Made by a program: the position numbers and the translations under genes
Notes under the pieces: generated by a model
The model's input: only the letters and a program-made list of their open reading frames with translations
Told to the model about the DNA's origin: nothing
The model's database searches: none
In this document: in pieces, positions 26,574 through 37,738 of the stretch
Numbering within the stretch: position 1 is the stretch's first letter
Layout: every line of letters begins with the position of its first letter
DNA from: Deltaproteobacteria bacterium
GTDB lineage: Bacteria > Desulfobacterota > Syntrophia > Syntrophales > JACQWR01
Direction: 5' to 3'
NCBI GenBank assembly: GCA_026388415.1
Contig: JAPLJV010000048.1
Location: 1-41,115 of the forward strand
Length of the DNA stretch: 41,115 bases

Positions 26574-26951
26574 ATGTACGAAATAACTATTACCCGATCC
26601 TTTTCCGCCGCCCATATGTTGAAGGGTATCGGCGGCAAGTGCGAAGGGTTGCATGGACATAATTTTATTGTGGAAGTGACCCTGGCCGCCTCGACTTTGA
26701 GCAAGGAAGGATTGCTCTTGGACTTTCGCATCCTCAAGGAGTGGACCGACGAGATACTTGATTCTCTGGATCACAAATATCTGAACGAGCTGCCCTATTT
26801 TCAAAATGTTAATCCTTCGGCGGAAAATCTGGCCCGTTTCCTTCACGACCGGATTGACGAAAAGGCCGCCGCGCAGAACATAGCTGTGCCCTGTGTTACC
26901 GTCTGGGAATCCGAAAATGCGAGGGCCTCCTACCGCGGTAAATTGTCATGA
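26574..26951 (+). CDS. queD: 6-carboxy-5,6,7,8-tetrahydropterin synthase
   Basis: QueD makes 6-carboxytetrahydropterin from dihydroneopterin triphosphate, the second step of queuosine synthesis. The 125-residue protein has zinc ligands H14 (FSAAHML), H27 and H29, and the catalytic Cys C23 in the C-x3-HGH motif (CEGLHGHNF) that marks QueD rather than the PTPS-III type. LDHKYLNELP and WESENARASY complete the active site. The start at 26574 has AGGAG seven bases upstream; an earlier in-frame ATG at 26433 covers intergenic-looking sequence. Its TGA overlaps the folE2 start. Confidence 0.95.
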   Translation: MYEITITRSFSAAHMLKGIGGKCEGLHGHNFIVEVTLAASTLSKEGLLLDFRILKEWTDEILDSLDHKYLNELPYFQNVNPSAENLARFLHDRIDEKAAAQNIAVPCVTVWESENARASYRGKLS

Positions 26952-27720
26952 TAGATATGCAAAATCAGCAAGACTACCGTCGTATAGATATTCAAAAGGT
27001 CGGCGTGAAGGGGATTAAATATCCCATTACTGTCCTGGACCGCGTCCAGGGAGTCCAGCAGGTTAATGCCGCCATCAATATGTACGTCAACTTGCCCCAT
27101 CACTTCAAGGGAACCCACATGAGCCGCTTTGTGGAAATCCTCAATGAATACCATGGTGAGGTCAACATTAAAACCCTGCAGCTCATCCTGGAAAAGCTCC
27201 GGGAAAAGCTCCGGGCCGAGTCGGCGCACATAGAAATCAGCTTCTCTTACTTTGTGAAAAAAACGGCGCCTGTTTCCCGCGCCAAAAGCCTGATGGAATA
27301 CGAGTGCCGGTTTTGGGGACAAAACCGGGGTAATAAAACGGATATTATGGTGGGCGTGGTGGTGCCCGTCACCACCGTCTGCCCCTGTTCCAAAGAAATC
27401 AGCAACGCCGGCGCCCACAACCAGCGGAGCATGGTGGATGTGAAGGTAAAATTCAAAAAATTTTTCTGGATAGAAGACGTCATTACGCTGGTAGAAAATT
27501 CGGCCAGCGGCGAGGTTTATTCCCTTTTGAAACGGGTAGATGAAAAATACGTGACGGAAAAAGGCTATGAAAACCCCATGTTCGTCGAGGATGTGGTCCG
27601 TAACGTGGCCGAGCGGCTGAATGCCATTGACAATTTCACCTGGTACAGCGTGGAGGCGGAAAACTTTGAAAGCATCCACAACCACAGCGCCTATGCCTAT
27701 GTGGAGAAGGAGGCAACCTG

Positions 27721-27721
<1 letters not shown>
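26948..27721 (+). CDS. folE2: GTP cyclohydrolase I type 2 (FolE2, GCYH-IB)
   Basis: FolE2 converts GTP to dihydroneopterin triphosphate, the precursor of both folate and queuosine. The 257 residues show [15 protein letters not shown] near the N-terminus, [11 protein letters not shown], and the metal-site block [20 protein letters not shown] with C145 and C147. This type can work with metals other than zinc. It overlaps queD upstream (ATGA) and shares one base with nadE downstream, so its product is placed to feed QueD. Confidence 0.96.
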
Positions 27722-29787
<2,066 letters not shown>

Positions 29788-29799
29788 GGGAAACCAGTC

Positions 29800-30000
29800 A
29801 TGGTGAGAGAAACATACCGCGATTTTGATGCCACGGAACTTTTTTGCCCTCGCTGCCAAAGATCTGTCCGGGTTAGAAAAAAGCTGCTCCTCATTATCCC
29901 GGACGGGGAAAAGTATGACTACACCTGCATGGCCTGCGGCACGTCGGTGGGCGACAAATTTGTCCACAATAATAGCGATGCGGGCCTGCTAATCCGATGA
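29800..30000 (+). CDS. Small zinc-ribbon protein
   Basis: The 66-residue protein has two CxxC pairs, CPRCQR at about 16-21 and CMACGT near 43-48, a clear zinc ribbon. The middle is basic (VRVRKKLLLIIPDG). It has no signal peptide. Its start lies 12 bases after nadE and its TGA overlaps the ATG of the lytic transglycosylase gene (ATGA), so it belongs to the operon. Function unknown; a nucleic-acid or protein contact role would be a guess. Confidence 0.75.
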   Translation: MVRETYRDFDATELFCPRCQRSVRVRKKLLLIIPDGEKYDYTCMACGTSVGDKFVHNNSDAGLLIR

Positions 30001-31889
30001 AAAAGATTTACATGAAAATTGCGTCTGTCATCATTCTTTTCCTTCTCCTGACGACTAACACCACTACCTCCGCCTTTGCCGCCTCTACCCGCGAAATATA
30101 CGCTGACGGCAGAAAATTCATGAGGGAGGGAAAATGGCAAAAGGCAATCGAAATCGTCAAGCCGCTGGAAAACGATTACCAGTTACTGGCCGATTATGTG
30201 CTTTTGGATCTGGCCACCTGTTATGAAAAGTCCGGTGATAGCGAAAGGGCCTTGAATGCCCTCCGGAAAATAGTCAAAATTTACAAAACCTCTCCCCTTT
30301 ACCGCAAGTCATACCAAAAGATTCTGGACCTGGGCAAAAGCGGCGACATCACTGCTCTTTTTGCCGATTACGATCTTTACCTGAAAGAATTTCCCCAGGA
30401 CAGCAAAGTAGCGTGGGACAAGGCCGGCCTGCTGGAAAAGAGCGGCCGGAGTGATGAAGCCCGCGCCCTGCGGAAAGAAATCTTTTTTTCCGGCAGCGAT
30501 TATAGCATGAACGCCTACGAAGCGCTTAAAAAGGCTGATTTTCAGCCTTCCGCCGCAGATATCAAAAAAGTCCTCGTAAGCCTCCTGGAAAATAATAATT
30601 ACGCCCAAGTCGTCAGTTTAACGGAGGGTATCAATTTCAAGGACGATGAAGGCAAGTATCTGCTGGCCCGGGCCTATTTCCGTCTGCGCCGCTATAGTGA
30701 AGCCATCAAGACACTTGCCGGTGTATCATCAAAAGAAGGGAAATATCTTCTGGCCCAAAGTCTCGTCCGGGCCAAAGAAAATGAAGCATTTTACAAACTC
30801 ATCGCTGAGCTGGCCGGGGAAGGCAGGCAAGATCTATTCAGCCTGCACATTCTGGCCGCCGAGATGAAGAGAAGAGCAGGTGATCACACGAGCGCCGGCG
30901 CTATGCTGCAATCCATGCTGGGCCTCTATCCCGAAAAAAAAGAGGAAATTACCTGGTCACAGGCCTGGCTGAATATCAGGCAAAAACGCTACCCTGATGC
31001 GGAAAAAATTCTTGCCAGCCTGGCAGCGTCTGATTCCAATAAGCGTGACAAGTTTCTTTTCTGGCTGGCCAAGGTGAAGAAATATCAAGGTCAAAACGGG
31101 GATGCTATCTTTGCGCAGATTAAGGACAAAAACAGCTATTACTGGTTTCAATCGGGCATCAGCAGGCCCAGACCGCCATCGGGCCGAGATGGCGCCGATC
31201 TGAAAAAGGATGGCGCTTCCCAGCTTCCTGAAGAGATGAACAGAAAATTTCTGCGGATAACTACTCTCCACGGCCTGGAAATGAGTACGGAAGCCCGGAC
31301 GGAAGCCCGCCTGATGATGAGTTCGGTTACGGAGCCATACATTTCCGCTTTTGCCCAACTGCTGCTAACCATAGAAGACTATCTTTCTCTGGTCCGGCTG
31401 GGCGGGCGGCACAATTACCCCTTGCTGAAATACCCGCTCGCCTTCGGGGATATCGTGGCCAAGTGCGCTCAGGCACAAGAAATTGACCCTTTTCTTATTA
31501 TGGCCATAATGAGAGAGGAAAGCCATTTCCAGCGGGATGTCGTATCCTCCGCCGGTGCGCTCGGCATCATGCAGCTCCTGCCGGCTACGGCGCGCAGCAT
31601 GGCCAATATCAAACATAATGAGGAACTATTCGATCCGGAAAAAAATATCAGGCTGGGGACAAATTATTTCGCCAAGCTGCTGGTGCAGTTCAAGTTATCG
31701 CAATACGCCATTGCCGCCTACAATGCGGGACCGCACAACGTGGAAAAATGGCTCGCCATGGGTTATCAGGATGAAGAGGAGTTTACGGAAGATATTCCCT
31801 TCGGTGAGACAAAAAGCTATGTTTTCCGCATCATGCAAACCCGCGGCATTATGAAAGCTCTTTACAAAAAAGAGCCGATAAGTGATTAA
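29997..31889 (+). CDS. Soluble lytic murein transglycosylase with TPR-like repeats
   Basis: The protein cleaves the glycan strands of peptidoglycan in the periplasm. The 630 residues start with a signal peptide (IASVIILFLLLTTNTTTSAFA). Residues about 30-480 are alpha-helical repeats resembling TPR, as in Slt70. Residues about 485-615 form the SLT catalytic domain. The catalytic Glu is in MREESHF (E508 by the ES motif), followed by GALGIMQLLPATA and AIAAYNAGPHNVEKWL. FGETKSYVFRIM closes the domain. It is the last gene of the queD-folE2-nadE unit, overlapping the zinc-ribbon gene by four bases. Confidence 0.92.
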   Translation: MKKIYMKIASVIILFLLLTTNTTTSAFAASTREIYADGRKFMREGKWQKAIEIVKPLENDYQLLADYVLLDLATCYEKSGDSERALNALRKIVKIYKTSPLYRKSYQKILDLGKSGDITALFADYDLYLKEFPQDSKVAWDKAGLLEKSGRSDEARALRKEIFFSGSDYSMNAYEALKKADFQPSAADIKKVLVSLLENNNYAQVVSLTEGINFKDDEGKYLLARAYFRLRRYSEAIKTLAGVSSKEGKYLLAQSLVRAKENEAFYKLIAELAGEGRQDLFSLHILAAEMKRRAGDHTSAGAMLQSMLGLYPEKKEEITWSQAWLNIRQKRYPDAEKILASLAASDSNKRDKFLFWLAKVKKYQGQNGDAIFAQIKDKNSYYWFQSGISRPRPPSGRDGADLKKDGASQLPEEMNRKFLRITTLHGLEMSTEARTEARLMMSSVTEPYISAFAQLLLTIEDYLSLVRLGGRHNYPLLKYPLAFGDIVAKCAQAQEIDPFLIMAIMREESHFQRDVVSSAGALGIMQLLPATARSMANIKHNEELFDPEKNIRLGTNYFAKLLVQFKLSQYAIAAYNAGPHNVEKWLAMGYQDEEEFTEDIPFGETKSYVFRIMQTRGIMKALYKKEPISD

Positions 31890-31915
31890 ACAGGTTGGGT
31901 AAATTTCGTTCTCAA

Positions 31916-32386
31916 TTAAGGGCGTGATTTCGCCTTATCCGCCAGGGCTTTTTTCAGCTTCTCGGCCAGCGTGTTTCCCACCTGCTGTTCCTGGTCCTGA
32001 TAGACGAGGCTGCTCTCCCGACCACCGCCGCCGGCGCCTTCAATGTAATCGCCAAGTATTCCGCGGCTGTGCGCATCTTCATGGCAGTATACGCAGAGCG
32101 GTTCCCAGTTGCTGCCGTCCGGCGGGTTGTTGAGATGATTGCCGTCCTTGTGGTGCACCGTCAGCAGTTGACGATTATCGTTTTCAAACTCCCGGCCGCA
32201 ACGCGCACAGATCAAACCATATATCGCCAGAGCCTTTTCACGATAGGTCGCGGCGGCGGGTAGCTTCGACTGCGCCTGCTTTATCTCCCGCACCACTTCT
32301 TCCGCCGATTTGGCATTCTGACTCACGTCCTTCGTTACGGTAGAGTGGACACGCCCCAGCCTGCTTCCATAACTGACCTTGTTCAC
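31916..32386 (-). CDS. HNH nuclease family protein (YajD-like)
   Basis: The 156-residue protein contains an HNH domain at about 60-110. It has two CxxC pairs (CARCGREF and CVYCHEDAH) that would bind zinc, and the core LTVHHKDGNHLNNPPDGSNW that carries the catalytic HH and N. Length and order resemble YajD of Escherichia coli, whose role is not known. The start is a GTG that overlaps the stop of the upstream gene (TAGTG). It is the last gene of the tmk-holB-metG block and converges on the transglycosylase gene. Confidence 0.82.
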   Translation of the reverse strand: MNKVSYGSRLGRVHSTVTKDVSQNAKSAEEVVREIKQAQSKLPAAATYREKALAIYGLICARCGREFENDNRQLLTVHHKDGNHLNNPPDGSNWEPLCVYCHEDAHSRGILGDYIEGAGGGGRESSLVYQDQEQQVGNTLAEKLKKALADKAKSRP

Positions 32387-32793
32387 TATTTCCCTTCCCC
32401 TTGCCGATTCTCACCTTGCTGCAGGAAAACGCTCAGGAAAACCCCGATCCCTTTCAGCAAGCCGCGCGCCGTTCTCAGCGTCTCCATAAGCGGGACCTTG
32501 ACGCCCTGCAGCAAAGTTACCTCCAGGTCATTTACCAGCCCCAGAAAGGCGCGCACCTTCCGGCTCAGCACGACAAACTCCTCTGCCTCATGCCTGATCA
32601 TATCAGTGGCACTGTGTATATTGGCAGTGATTTCCTGCATATTGGCCAAGATCTCCGGCAGGGTTTTATTGAACTCTTCCAGGGCCGTGGCCATGTTTTT
32701 TGCCGTCCGCCACATCTGCCAGAGGAACAGAATCAGTAAAAGGATAACTACAAAGAACGCCACGCTCCAAATCACGGCTTTGGTTTCTACCAT
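32386..32793 (-). CDS. DUF948-like membrane-anchored protein
   Basis: The 135-residue protein has one N-terminal membrane helix (VIWSVAFFVVILLLILFLWQ) followed by a long helical region, probably coiled coil (LEEFNKTLPEILANMQEITA). This is the pattern of DUF948 proteins, which are commonly encoded next to YtxH proteins, as here. Function unknown; a cell-envelope role is suspected from the membrane anchor. The stop shares one base with the HNH gene start. Confidence 0.7.
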   Translation of the reverse strand: MVETKAVIWSVAFFVVILLLILFLWQMWRTAKNMATALEEFNKTLPEILANMQEITANIHSATDMIRHEAEEFVVLSRKVRAFLGLVNDLEVTLLQGVKVPLMETLRTARGLLKGIGVFLSVFLQQGENRQGEGK

Positions 32794-32830
32794 AGGGCAC
32801 GCCTGCTCCTAACTAATTAACATACTGATA

Positions 32831-33205
32831 TTAAGATGTTTTTTCCTCTTTAAAGGCTTCCACGCCGGCATCAAGGGCCCTTTTAAAACGGGTTTTACCA
32901 TCCTGAAAGGCCTCCTTGCCCCGCTCCGCCATTTCCACCGCCTCTCCTTCCAGGTGTTCAACCGTTTCCTTCGCCGTTGCTTCCAGATCATGGAGCCGTT
33001 TCAGGGCGGATTCATAGGTTTTCTTGCTTTTCTCCAAGGCTTTTTCGTAGTCCTCCTTAGCCTTGGTTATCAATTCTTCCGTCTTACGGGCGATATCTTC
33101 GCGTGTTTCCTTGCCGCTTTTGGGCGCGTAAAGTATCCCCAAGATTGCACCGGCCACGCCCCCGATCAACAAACCCTTAAAAAATTCACCACTTTTGTCT
33201 GACAT
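32831..33205 (-). CDS. YtxH-domain protein
   Basis: The 124-residue protein begins with the YtxH signature FFKGLLIGGVAGAILGILYA then PKSGKETR: a short glycine-rich hydrophobic helix followed by a basic turn. The remainder is charged, with helix-forming repeats (KEDYEKALEKSKKTYESALK) likely to form a coiled coil. YtxH proteins are small stress-related membrane-associated proteins of unclear role. AAGGAGG precedes the ATG and follows a 13-base duplication that contains the metG stop. The DUF948 gene follows. Confidence 0.82.
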   Translation of the reverse strand: MSDKSGEFFKGLLIGGVAGAILGILYAPKSGKETREDIARKTEELITKAKEDYEKALEKSKKTYESALKRLHDLEATAKETVEHLEGEAVEMAERGKEAFQDGKTRFKRALDAGVEAFKEEKTS

Positions 33206-33216
33206 AGTCCTTACCT

Positions 33217-33242
33217 CCTTGTTTAACTGCCTTGTTTAACTG
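33217..33242 (-). repeat. 13-base tandem duplication at the metG stop
   Basis: CAGTTAAACAAGG occurs twice in direct tandem on the transcript. The first copy holds the metG TAA; the second repeats it just before the YtxH ribosome-binding site. It looks like a recent slippage duplication. Confidence 0.85.
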
Positions 33243-35140
33243 ACTTTTGCCCCCGGCAGGGGCTTGCCGTCCACAGAGAGCAGCGCCAGGCCGTCCGCGG
33301 TACCGGTAGCCAGCAGCATCCCCTGCGATTCAATTCCCATGAGTTTGGCCGGCTTCAGATTGGCCACAACTACGACGGTCTTGCCGACGAGGTCAGCGGG
33401 CAGGTAGTCCTTGCCGATCCCCGCGACAATCGTTCTTTCTTCCCCCAGATCAATCTTCAATTTGACCAGTTTTTGAGAATTGGGCACCCTCTCGGCGGCT
33501 ATGATCGTGGCCGTCCGGAGATCAACTTTTCCCCATTCTTCAAAATCAATAAGCGGCTTGACGGGAGGTATCTCCACCTTAGCTGCGGCGGTGGGGCTTT
33601 CCTCGGCGAGGGCGGGAACGCGCGGGAACAGGTTGCCTCCCTGCTTGATTTTCTGCCCGACCATCAGGCCTCCCCAACTGCGGATGCTCTGAAAATCTTC
33701 ACGAGCCTGATCCTCGATGCCCAGTTGCGCCATGATCTTGCCGGCGGAATCAGGCATAAACGGTAAGATGAGGACGGCAATGATCCGCAGGGCCTCCAGC
33801 AGATCGTACATAACCGCATCCAGCCTGGCCTTTTGGGCAGGATCTTTGGCCAGAACCCACGGCTCGACGGCAACGATGTGCTTGTTCACGCAACCGATGA
33901 ATTCCCAGATGGCTATCAGCGCTTTATGGGGCGCCAGTTCCGCGAAAGAGGCTTCTACCTCGGAATTGACTTTTTGCAGGGCCGCAACCAGGGTTTCATC
34001 TCCCGCAACTGACTGACCGGGCGCGGGAACTTGGCCATTGCCGTACTTCAAGGCCATGGTCATGGTTCTGCTCACGAGATTGCCCAGGTCGTTCGCCAGA
34101 TCGGAATTGATACGCTGAATGAAGGCCGCTTCGCTGAAACTTGAATCCAGGCCAAACACCATATCCCGGAGCAGAAAATACCGAAAGGAATCTAAACCGT
34201 ATTTGTCTTTCAGCGTCAGGGGGTTGACGACATTGCCCACCGTCTTGGACATCTTGCTCTGATCAACATTCCAATAGCCATGGACATTCAGGCGCCGGTA
34301 GGGTTCGATGCCGGCCGCCTTCAGAATGGTTGGCCAGTAGATGCCATGGGGTTTCAGAATGTCTTTGGCGATCAGATGCTCGGCTACGGGCCAGAAGGTT
34401 TTGAAATTATCGCCTTCGGGATAGCCGACGCCCGTGATGTAATTGATCAGGGCGTCAAACCATACGTAAGTCACATACTTGTCATCAAAGGGCAGATCAA
34501 TGCCCCAGGTCAGCCGCGACTTGGGCCGGGAGATGCAGAGATCCTCCAGCGGTTCCCGCAGGAAGGCCAGGGCCTCATTCCGGTAGCGCTCCGGCCGGAT
34601 AAAATCGGGATGATCAGTAATGTGCCCGACCAGCCAATCCTGATATTTGCTCATACGGAAGAAGTAATTGCTTTCCTTGCGATACTCGGGTGCGGTCTGA
34701 TGATCGGGACAGTGACCGGCGATGAGTTCCTTTTCCATATAAAACCGCTCACAACCTACGCAATAGTAGCCTTCATAACTTCCGAAGTAAATGTCGCCGG
34801 CGTCATAGACCTTCTGCAAAATCGCCTGCACCGTCTTTATGTGACGCGCCTCGGTGGTTCTGATAAAATCATCATTGCTGATGCTTAACTCGGGCCAAAG
34901 ATTACGGAACTGTCCGCTGATCATGTCGGCGTACGCCTGCGGGGTTACTCCGGCTTTAGCTGCGGCGGCCACGATTTTGTCGCCGTGCTCATCCGTTCCC
35001 GTCAAGAAAAAGGTACGATATCCGGACAGGCGATGATACCGGGCCAGCACATCCGCCACAATGGTCGTATAGGCATGGCCGATGTGCGGCGAGGCGTTGA
35101 CGTAATAGATAGGGGTAGAAATATAAAAGGCTTTTTCCAT
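33236..35140 (-). CDS. metG: Methionyl-tRNA synthetase with C-terminal tRNA-binding domain
   Basis: MetRS charges tRNA-Met. The 634-residue protein has the class I motifs HIGH in ASPHIGHAYTTIV (about residue 20) and KMSKT in DQSKMSKTVGN (about 295). A single zinc knuckle CVGCERFY...GHCPDH lies between. WGIDLPFDDKYVTYVWFDAL is the methionine pocket region. Residues about 530-634 form a Trbp111/EMAP-type domain (DFEEWGKVDLRTATIIAAER) that dimerises and binds tRNA. It follows ricT on the same strand after 32 bases, in the order tmk-holB-ricT-metG. Confidence 0.97.
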   Translation of the reverse strand: MEKAFYISTPIYYVNASPHIGHAYTTIVADVLARYHRLSGYRTFFLTGTDEHGDKIVAAAAKAGVTPQAYADMISGQFRNLWPELSISNDDFIRTTEARHIKTVQAILQKVYDAGDIYFGSYEGYYCVGCERFYMEKELIAGHCPDHQTAPEYRKESNYFFRMSKYQDWLVGHITDHPDFIRPERYRNEALAFLREPLEDLCISRPKSRLTWGIDLPFDDKYVTYVWFDALINYITGVGYPEGDNFKTFWPVAEHLIAKDILKPHGIYWPTILKAAGIEPYRRLNVHGYWNVDQSKMSKTVGNVVNPLTLKDKYGLDSFRYFLLRDMVFGLDSSFSEAAFIQRINSDLANDLGNLVSRTMTMALKYGNGQVPAPGQSVAGDETLVAALQKVNSEVEASFAELAPHKALIAIWEFIGCVNKHIVAVEPWVLAKDPAQKARLDAVMYDLLEALRIIAVLILPFMPDSAGKIMAQLGIEDQAREDFQSIRSWGGLMVGQKIKQGGNLFPRVPALAEESPTAAAKVEIPPVKPLIDFEEWGKVDLRTATIIAAERVPNSQKLVKLKIDLGEERTIVAGIGKDYLPADLVGKTVVVVANLKPAKLMGIESQGMLLATGTADGLALLSVDGKPLPGAKVS

Positions 35141-35172
35141 AACCAGCTCGTTTTAGGGGGCTCGCCGTCATC

Positions 35173-36000
35173 TCACCGGCCGCCAGATTCAAGATCCTTT
35201 ATGTTCAGGGTGATTTCCTTGCCATTTTCCAGGGCCACGGCAATCTCGCCGCGCAAGACATTTTGTCTGAGCACCTTGGCGTTGCCTTGGGCAGTGTGCA
35301 CCGTTTTCCCGCACTTGGGCATGCCTTTTCTCATCTCCACATAACCTTCATATTCAAAAGCCAGGCAACACATCAGGCGACCGCACAGACCGGAAATCTT
35401 TTCCGGATTCAAGGAGAGGCTCTGCTCCTTGGCCATCTTGATCGAAACCCGGTCAATATTGGGCAGGGAACTGGCGCAACATACCTCGCGACCGCACATG
35501 CCGAGACCTTTAACGAGCTTCGTTTCCTGCCGGGCGCCGATTTGCCTGAGTTCGATCCGGGCCTTGAATTTCTGCACCAGATCCCTTACCAGCTCCCGAA
35601 AATCAACCCTGTTTTCCGCCGTAAAATAAAACACCATCTTGCTTTTATCAAAGGCGCACTCCAGGGTGATCAGCTTCATGGGCAGCGCCCGGGCGATGAT
35701 CCGTTCCCGGCAATACTGGCGGGCCTCTTTTTCCAGACATTGGTTTTCTTCCCGGATGCGCAAGTCGCCCTCAGTGGCCTTACGGATGATATATTTAAGA
35801 TTAACGGGTAACTGGTCAACCTCGACTGTTGAAAGCTCTGTCGCCACCCTGCCTATGGACAAGCCCTGATCCGTATTGATAACCACCTGATCGTTCTTTT
35901 GCAGAGGCAAGTCACCGGCGCCGAAAGTGTATATCTTCCCCTCCGGTCGAAACTTTACCCCGACTATTTGTTTCGCCAAGTAAATCTCCTTTTCCGTCAA
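35173..36000 (-). CDS. ricT: PSP1-domain protein, RicT/YaaT family
   Basis: The 275-residue protein begins AKQIVGVKFRPEGKIYTFGA and has the conserved Cys clusters GLGMCGREVCCASSLP and SGLCGRLMCCLAFEYEGY. In Bacillus subtilis, RicT works with RicA and RicF, binds Fe-S clusters and affects RNA processing. Its role in deltaproteobacteria is less clear. The gene sits between holB and metG, the conserved place of this family across many bacteria, and starts three bases after holB ends. Confidence 0.92.
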   Translation of the reverse strand: MTEKEIYLAKQIVGVKFRPEGKIYTFGAGDLPLQKNDQVVINTDQGLSIGRVATELSTVEVDQLPVNLKYIIRKATEGDLRIREENQCLEKEARQYCRERIIARALPMKLITLECAFDKSKMVFYFTAENRVDFRELVRDLVQKFKARIELRQIGARQETKLVKGLGMCGREVCCASSLPNIDRVSIKMAKEQSLSLNPEKISGLCGRLMCCLAFEYEGYVEMRKGMPKCGKTVHTAQGNAKVLRQNVLRGEIAVALENGKEITLNIKDLESGGR

Positions 36001-36003
36001 TCC

Positions 36004-36975
36004 CTATCTAAGTTTAAACATCATCACTTCCAAAGTCAATGTCTTATCCGCGTTTTGCTCGACCGCCGAGAACGCCCGACCGATGGCTTTGATATTGCTG
36101 ATCAGGTCCGTGAGCGGCAGGCGATCGGACAGGGCCTTGATCATCTCCCCCTGATCCTGATTGATCAGCGCCTCCACTGTGCCCGTTTCCCTGTAAACCA
36201 TGGCGTCCCGATAGCAGGTGCACAAAATAACCAGCCGCTCCATGACCTCTTCCCGAGTTTGCCCGAAACGGTTTAAACTGGACAGGCGCAACAGGGGATC
36301 ATGCATCAGCCCGGCGGCCGCCAACTCGATTATTTCCTTACGCATATCCAGATAGGAACTACTGTGCATCTCGAGTGCCCGGGCGATACTGCCACCGGCA
36401 GAGCTGGCCAGCAGGCGGGAAGCGGGGACGTCTAAAGAGAGGCGCCGCTGTAAAAAACGGGCCACTTTTTCTTCCGGGAGGGGATTAAACCTGATCTGCT
36501 GACACCGGGAAAGTATCGTGGCGGGCAACTGGAAAGGAAGCGCGGAAATCAGGATGATGATATTTGCTGCCGGGGGTTCTTCCAGTATCTTCAACAGGGC
36601 ATTGGCCGCCACATCGTTCATCTTCTCGGCATTATCTATGATACAGACCCGCTTTTTCCCCTCCCAGGGTTTAAACTTCATGCGTTCCTGCAGGTTGCGG
36701 ATCGCCTCGATTTTAATAAACTGGCCGTCAGCCTCCACTGCCATAATGTCCAGATGATTATTGTGGTCCGCCTTCACGCATGAGGAGCAGACATCGCAGG
36801 AATCATACTTATCGGCGAGACAGTTAATGGTCTTGGCAAGAGTCCCGGCCGTTGTCCTTTTACCGATGCCCTCCAGACCGTAAAAGAGGAACGCGTGGGG
36901 GATGCGGCCCTGGGCCAGAGAGCTCTGCAACTGCTCAATCTGCCTTTCGTGACCGAAGATATCCTGGAAAGACAT
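36004..36975 (-). CDS. holB: DNA polymerase III subunit delta prime
   Basis: HolB is part of the clamp loader. The 323-residue protein has a Walker A-like FYGLEGIGKRTTAGTL near residue 35, a zinc module CDVCSSCVKADHNNH, and the Walker B / sensor regions VCIIDNAEKMNDVAANALLK and LEEPPAANIIILIS. ILSRCQQIRFNPL (SRC motif) is present. It lies between tmk and ricT on the same strand, 30 bases after tmk. Confidence 0.95.
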   Translation of the reverse strand: MSFQDIFGHERQIEQLQSSLAQGRIPHAFLFYGLEGIGKRTTAGTLAKTINCLADKYDSCDVCSSCVKADHNNHLDIMAVEADGQFIKIEAIRNLQERMKFKPWEGKKRVCIIDNAEKMNDVAANALLKILEEPPAANIIILISALPFQLPATILSRCQQIRFNPLPEEKVARFLQRRLSLDVPASRLLASSAGGSIARALEMHSSSYLDMRKEIIELAAAGLMHDPLLRLSSLNRFGQTREEVMERLVILCTCYRDAMVYRETGTVEALINQDQGEMIKALSDRLPLTDLISNIKAIGRAFSAVEQNADKTLTLEVMMFKLR

Positions 36976-37005
36976 TAATTGGTTCCTCTGGTAATAAGCT
37001 GGCAG

Positions 37006-37647
37006 TTATCTTTTTATGAAGGCCAAAAGTTCACGACACACATCTGTACTTACGGCCGCTATTTCGCGGGCCGCGTTGATGATCCGGTATCTCGCCGGAT
37101 GCTCCGCCGCCAGGGCCAGATAGCCATCCCGGACGCGCTGGTGGAAGCTCAGAGCCTCTCTTTCGAAACGATCCTCCCGGTTGTTGCCCTGGAGCCGGGC
37201 AATTCGACCCAGCGCCCGCTGGAGACCTTCCTCAACCGGCATGTCCAGGAGGATAGTCAGGGCAGGGGTCAGGGAAGCCGACGAAAAATTGTGCAGGTCC
37301 TTGATTACCGTGCGATCCAAACCGCGCCCGTAACCCTGATAGGCTAAAGTGGCGTCAATGAACCGATCACAGAGCACCCATTTCCCCTGCTCCAGGGCGG
37401 GCCTGATTACATCCTGGACATGCTGCACCCGGGCAGCCACAAAAAGGAGCAGTTCGGCACGCGGAGAAATAGCGTAAGGGCCGATGTTTAAAAGCATTTC
37501 CCGGATTTTTTCCCCCAACGGCGTACCACCCGGCTCATCAGTGGCCAGGCAGCTAACGCCTTGCGCGGCAAGGTATTCGCCCGCCATTCTCACTTGGGTG
37601 GTTTTACCGCAACCTTCAATCCCTTCAAAGGCAATAAATCGGTTCAT
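37006..37647 (-). CDS. tmk: Thymidylate kinase
   Basis: Tmk phosphorylates dTMP to dTDP. The 213 residues begin MNRFIAFEGIEGCGKTTQVR, a P-loop. TDEPGGTPLGEKIR (the DE-x-GGTPLG motif) and LCDRFIDATLAYQGYGRG (DR(F/Y) and lid-side residues) are clear. The gene heads the tmk-holB-ricT-metG block. Its start lies only about 22 bases after the T tract of a terminator, which leaves little room for a promoter of its own. Confidence 0.96.
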   Translation of the reverse strand: MNRFIAFEGIEGCGKTTQVRMAGEYLAAQGVSCLATDEPGGTPLGEKIREMLLNIGPYAISPRAELLLFVAARVQHVQDVIRPALEQGKWVLCDRFIDATLAYQGYGRGLDRTVIKDLHNFSSASLTPALTILLDMPVEEGLQRALGRIARLQGNNREDRFEREALSFHQRVRDGYLALAAEHPARYRIINAAREIAAVSTDVCRELLAFIKR

Positions 37648-37669
37648 GCGGTTCCCGGAATGATATCAC

Positions 37670-37717
37670 AAAAAAACAGGGGGAAACACCGGCCTTTACA
37701 GGCAAGCGGTTCCCCCC
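37670..37717 (-). terminator. Intrinsic terminator after the ferredoxin gene
   Basis: On the minus strand GGGGGGAACCG pairs with CGGTGTTTCCCCC, with an inner GCC-TGTAAA-GGC hairpin, followed by TG and seven T. It is a strong intrinsic terminator 22 bases after the ferredoxin stop, separating that unit from tmk. Confidence 0.8.
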
Positions 37718-37738
37718 TTTGGTTCGACAATGAAAAAT

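Noticed and set aside
34280-34888. 202-residue plus-strand frame opposite metG
   Set aside because: It lies inside metG, whose motifs are intact; the composition is a mirror of the real gene.
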